Assembly: GCA_964387955.1 (NCBI GenBank)
Contig: CAYLXX010000029.1
Coordinates: 1-10,322 of the forward strand
Source of the DNA: CAYLXX01 sp964387955
GTDB taxonomy: Bacteria > Patescibacteriota > Microgenomatia > UBA1406 > GWC2-37-13
Direction: 5' to 3'
Length of the DNA: 10,322 nucleotides
Below, piece by piece: positions 6,994-10,322 of the stretch (positions within the stretch are counted from its first letter, which is position 1; each line of letters begins with the position of its first letter). The notes below the pieces were generated by a model. It was not told the DNA's origin and did not search any database. It was given only the letters and a program-made list of their open reading frames with translations. Both the position numbers and the translations under genes were made by a program.

Positions 6994-8053
6994 TCCTTAC
7001 CTCGATACTTTAGGCGGAGGCGAAAAACTTATTCTTTCAATATTGAAAGTGCTGAGTTTGCATGATTATGACATTGATATCTTCTGGGATGTAGATGTAT
7101 CAGAACAAGTTAAAGAAAAATTTAATTTGAGTTTCAGTCCACCTCTAACTTTTAGACCAAATATATTTCCCACAGCTTCACCTCTCAAAAAAATTACTGA
7201 ACTTGCCAAATATGACGCCTTTTTTTATGTCACCAATGGAAGCTATTTTTTCTCGGGAGCTAAAAAAAATTATATCTACTGCATGGTTCCGCAACATAGC
7301 TTATATAACATGAGTCATGTTAACCGACTAAAAACATTGAATGCAGAATTTATTACTATCTCAGAGTTTACTAAAAAGTGGTTATCTCGCTGGGGGGTTA
7401 AGGCAGAAATTATTTATCCTTATTTACCAGATGAGTTAATCGATATGCATGCAAAATCACTAAAAAAAGAAAAAATTATTTTATCGGTAGGACGCTTTTT
7501 TGGACATCTACATAGTAAGAAACACAATGCGATTATTACCGCTTTTAAACATCAAAAAAAAGTTAATAAAAATTTTGAGGGTTATAAATTAGTTCTTGTG
7601 GGAGGATTAAAACCCGAGGACAATGATTACTTCGAGGAAATTAAATCTCTTATAGGTAATGATAAATCCATTATTCTTGAACCAAATATTTCGTATGCCA
7701 AGCTTATATCTTTATATAAGAAAGCGCTTTACTATTGGCATTTTGCAGGATATGAAATAGATGAAAATCAATATCCAGAGAGAGTTGAGCACTTAGGTAT
7801 TACTCCGCTTGAAGCTATGGCAGCAGGGTGCATCACATGCTGTTATGATGCTGGTGGACCTCGATATATGATTACCAACAATGTAAATGGCTATCTTTTC
7901 AAAGATGAAGAAGAACTGTTTAAACAAATGGAGGCTAGCAACAAAGATGAATCTTTACGAAAAAGCATCCAAAATCATGCACACGATTATATTAAAAACA
8001 ATTTTAGTTTTGATGTTTTTAGAAATAGAGTCGAGGAAGTTATTCTCATGTAA
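6962..8053 (+). CDS. Family 4 glycosyltransferase, ALG11-like
   Basis: A 363-residue retaining GT-B enzyme. The start is taken at 6962 (MKKRKKAALYNPYLDTLGGG) because the first beta strand begins there; an in-frame ATG at 6893 would add 23 residues unlike the family and overlap the upstream gene by 101 bases. LGGGEKLILSIL (17-28) is the glycine-rich donor and acceptor loop. SVGRFF (175-180) with HSKKHN (184-189) opens the C-terminal domain. EHLGITPLEAMAAG (276-289) is the GT4 EX7E motif (E276, E284), followed by AGGP (297-300). These blocks resemble eukaryotic ALG11, which adds alpha-1,2-mannoses from GDP-mannose to dolichol-linked oligosaccharide on the cytosolic face; the same activity here is only inferred. 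It overlaps the preceding GT2 gene by 32 bases and lies three bases before the next. Confidence 0.92.
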   Translation: MKKRKKAALYNPYLDTLGGGEKLILSILKVLSLHDYDIDIFWDVDVSEQVKEKFNLSFSPPLTFRPNIFPTASPLKKITELAKYDAFFYVTNGSYFFSGAKKNYIYCMVPQHSLYNMSHVNRLKTLNAEFITISEFTKKWLSRWGVKAEIIYPYLPDELIDMHAKSLKKEKIILSVGRFFGHLHSKKHNAIITAFKHQKKVNKNFEGYKLVLVGGLKPEDNDYFEEIKSLIGNDKSIILEPNISYAKLISLYKKALYYWHFAGYEIDENQYPERVEHLGITPLEAMAAGCITCCYDAGGPRYMITNNVNGYLFKDEEELFKQMEASNKDESLRKSIQNHAHDYIKNNFSFDVFRNRVEEVILM

Positions 8054-8056
8054 CCT

Positions 8057-8953
8057 ATGATTTCAGTTGTAATACCTGTTTATAAAAATACAGAACAATT
8101 AGTAAGTAATTTAAAAAATAACCTTCGTTATCTTAAGGGCTGCGAAATTATAGTGGTAAATGATTACCCTTCAATGAGTCTTAAAAGTGCCCTACGAGAA
8201 TTTTCTTCTATTAAGCTTCTCGAAAACGAAAAAAATTTGGGGTTTGGGCAAACCGTCAATATCGGTGTTAGAAATGCGACTGGAGAATATGTTGTCTTAC
8301 TCAATAGCGATGTGGTTTTAGAAGATTCTTCCTATAAGTACGCTTTAGCTCATTTTGAGAAAGATGACAGTTTATTTGCGGTGAGTTTTGCACAGAAGGA
8401 AAAAAGTGGCGAAACAGTAGGTAAAAATCGTATCTACTTTTCAAGCGGTTTTTTTCAGCATAACAAAACAGATAATGTCGAATTCGGAATTAATGGCTGG
8501 GCCGAAGGCGGTGCGTGCATGGTACACAAAGAAAAATTCTTGAAGCTTGGAGGATTTGACAATTTATATGCGCCATTTTATTGGGAAGATATTGACCTCT
8601 CCTACAATGCCTGGAAAGCAGGATATCGCATACTTTTTGATCCAGTAATAGTCGTCCAGCACCATCATGAATCAACAATCGGCAAGTATTTCGATGCTCG
8701 TAATGTGAAGAAAATCTCATACCGTAATCAGCTTATTTTTATCTGGAAAAATATAACCGACAAAAAATTATGCGTTGCACATACATTATTTCTTATCCCA
8801 TTTATGCTCAAGCTTGTTATAAAAGGAGAAACAAGCTTTATTGGCGCTCTGATAGCAGCGCTTACTAAATTGTCAACTATATTAGAAAGAAGAAGGCGAA
8901 GAGGCAACTTATTTATCAAAAAAGATTCTGCAATACTTTCTTTATTTACATGA
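8057..8953 (+). CDS. Family 2 glycosyltransferase, rhamnosyltransferase-like
   Basis: A 298-residue inverting glycosyltransferase. SVVIPVYKNTEQL (3-15) is the first strand, ENEKNLGFGQTVNIGVRNA (56-74) the nucleotide-binding stretch and LLNSDV (81-86) the DxD-equivalent. EGGACMVHKEKFLKLGGFD (150-168) and WEDIDLSYNAWKAGYR (176-191) carry the ED pair (177-178) of the catalytic region, and QHHHEST (201-207) is the usual histidine-rich stretch after it. The C-terminal 60 residues include a hydrophobic segment (about 239-256) and an arginine run (278-282), suggesting attachment to the inner membrane face. The ATG comes three bases after the TAA of the GT4 gene, and its own TGA shares bases with the ATG of the next gene (ATGA), so all three should be translated from one mRNA. 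It may add a different sugar than the GT2 at 252. Confidence 0.93.
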   Translation: MISVVIPVYKNTEQLVSNLKNNLRYLKGCEIIVVNDYPSMSLKSALREFSSIKLLENEKNLGFGQTVNIGVRNATGEYVVLLNSDVVLEDSSYKYALAHFEKDDSLFAVSFAQKEKSGETVGKNRIYFSSGFFQHNKTDNVEFGINGWAEGGACMVHKEKFLKLGGFDNLYAPFYWEDIDLSYNAWKAGYRILFDPVIVVQHHHESTIGKYFDARNVKKISYRNQLIFIWKNITDKKLCVAHTLFLIPFMLKLVIKGETSFIGALIAALTKLSTILERRRRRGNLFIKKDSAILSLFT

Positions 8954-10322
8954 AAAAGACTACTTGGATTATTGTCGGTGTAATTTGCTTACTGTCTTTG
9001 ATCGCCAATGTGTTTTGGAACGAAAAAGCACCGGCATGTTTCAATTCAGACGAGGCTGCCTTCGCCTACAATGCCTACTCGATGCTTAAAACAGGCAAAG
9101 ATGAATATGGCACAGTACTACCTCTAAGACTTAAGTCGTTTGGTGATTACAAGATGCCTGCACTCAGTTATTTGTCTATGCCATTTATAGCTGTTTTTGG
9201 GCTCAATGAGACTGGAACACGATCTGCTAATCATTTTATCGCTCTTCTTTTCCCTTTGGTGATATTTTTTTTGGGAAAAGAACTTTTCAACAACCGAGTT
9301 GGTATACTCGCTGCCTTTTTCGTTGCAGTTTCACTTGGAGTGCATATAGTCGGTCGACATGCCCATGAGGCTTATTTGGCCGCTTTTCTTATTTCAACTG
9401 CGACATATTTTTTCGTTAAAACTTGCAAGCAATTCAAGTTTTCTTCGTATATTTTTTTCTTAGTATTTTTGTTACTGTCACTATTTACATACCAATCGAG
9501 TAGAATTTTCGCCTTTTTTTATCTGATTGCAGGAAGCATATATTTATTCAGACCAGTACAAAAAAAAGCTTCAATCATTGTGCTATTTTGCATCATCCTC
9601 GGATTGTTTGCAATTACCGATATTGTTTATAAACCTGTTCGTGTACAAAATTTATTTTTATTTAGCGATAAAGGCTTTTCAATCGGCATCAACGAGTTGA
9701 AAACCGAAGGAGGTATAAGAGTCTTATATAATAATCTTTTCCAAGGCATAAAAGATGCTACTTTCTCCCATCTCTCCTATTTTTCGCCGCAATTTTTAGT
9801 CTTAAAAGGTGACGATAATGTCCGCTTTGGGTATAACGGTATGTCACTCATGACACCAGTTGAATATGTATTTATCTTTATCGGTTTATACTTTTTATTT
9901 AAAAATAAAGAACGATGGCGCTACTTCTTACTGGCATTATTTCTCATATCCCCTCTTTCGGCTTCACTTTCCTGGGCAGATATGTCTCTGACCCGCTCAT
10001 TATTTTTCTTAATACCATGCATTATGATCAGCGCGTATGGCATGTCATCAATCCTTGCAATAATTAAGCCTCACATAAGAGTTGCAGCTATTGTTAGCGT
10101 TGGAGCAATCTTCCTTTTCTTTGCTCTAGTTAATTGGGATTTTTATCTTTTCCATTACTCCAAAAGAATAAATGTGGAGCGAGCATGGCAATGTGGCTAT
10201 AAAGAATTAACTGACTATGTCAAAATCAATTACAATTCAGTCGACAAGTTTTATATCACCAAAAAACACGGCGAGCCATACATTTTCACACTTTTTTACC
10301 TTCAATATCCTCCCGAAAAATA
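8950..10322 (+). CDS. PMT-family (GT39-like) membrane glycosyltransferase, C-terminus beyond right edge
   Basis: An open frame runs from ATG at 8950 to the window edge: 457 codons plus two bases, no stop. The protein begins with helix 5-22, then FNSDEAAFAYNAYSMLKTGK (31-50), where D34-E35 are the expected catalytic acids. FGDYKMPALSYL (64-75), FGLNETGTRSAN (83-94) and GRHAHEAYLAAF (135-146) follow. This order is that of PMT-type GT-C enzymes, which use a polyprenyl-phosphate sugar on the outer membrane face. After the last helix (about 380-398) a tail starts with VERAWQCGYKELTDYV and runs to YLQYPPEK at the edge, resembling the extracytoplasmic C-terminal domains of its neighbours. The final TA could begin a Tyr codon or a stop. 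The start overlaps the previous stop (ATGA), implying translational coupling. Confidence 0.92.
   Translation, partial: MKKTTWIIVGVICLLSLIANVFWNEKAPACFNSDEAAFAYNAYSMLKTGKDEYGTVLPLRLKSFGDYKMPALSYLSMPFIAVFGLNETGTRSANHFIALLFPLVIFFLGKELFNNRVGILAAFFVAVSLGVHIVGRHAHEAYLAAFLISTATYFFVKTCKQFKFSSYIFFLVFLLLSLFTYQSSRIFAFFYLIAGSIYLFRPVQKKASIIVLFCIILGLFAITDIVYKPVRVQNLFLFSDKGFSIGINELKTEGGIRVLYNNLFQGIKDATFSHLSYFSPQFLVLKGDDNVRFGYNGMSLMTPVEYVFIFIGLYFLFKNKERWRYFLLALFLISPLSASLSWADMSLTRSLFFLIPCIMISAYGMSSILAIIKPHIRVAAIVSVGAIFLFFALVNWDFYLFHYSKRINVERAWQCGYKELTDYVKINYNSVDKFYITKKHGEPYIFTLFYLQYPPEK

Overview
The window looks like part of a cell-surface glycan locus from a small-genome, A+T-rich bacterium, most likely Patescibacteria (candidate phyla radiation, Microgenomates-like). 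This assignment is inferred from protein style only: YDQGRD-type and 'GDYKMP...FGLNETGTR'-type membrane glycosyltransferases, ALG11-like GT4 and WaaE-like GT2 proteins, and very tight packing. There is no rRNA, marker gene or mobile element to confirm it. TAA, TAG and TGA all act as stops, and no in-frame TGA occurs inside the genes, so a TGA-sense code is not indicated.

Ten genes cover essentially the whole window, and no stretch of even 30 bases lies outside a gene. Six encode polytopic membrane proteins of the GT-C kind (lipid-phosphate-sugar-dependent glycosyltransferases) or close relatives. Four encode cytosolic glycosyltransferases (three GT2, one GT4).

Left block: a minus-strand run from 4737 down to 1057 encodes a PMT/ArnT-like protein, an MptA/B-like GT-C protein and a membrane protein interrupted by a 100-N assembly gap. 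A plus-strand GT2 gene (252-1070) follows, wedged in the opposite orientation. Beyond it is a second minus-strand membrane protein (260 to beyond position 1), which is a paralogue of the gapped one. Right block: a plus-strand run from 4717 off the right edge encodes a GT-C protein, GT2, GT4, GT2 and a second PMT-like GT-C protein, with 4-bp and 32-bp overlaps or short gaps.

Functionally, the cytosolic enzymes probably build an oligosaccharide on a lipid carrier at the inner face of the membrane. The GT-C enzymes would add sugars from polyprenyl-phosphate donors on the outer face. No nucleotide-sugar synthesis, flippase, polymerase or ligase gene is visible here, so the final product (S-layer or other glycoprotein, lipoglycan or capsule) cannot be told.

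The most unusual features are in the gene arrangement. Both divergent gene pairs overlap at their start codons (252-260 and 4717-4737). None of nine start codons has a normally spaced Shine-Dalgarno sequence. At two plus-strand genes a perfect TATAAT box sits 5-7 bases before the ATG, as expected for leaderless mRNAs.
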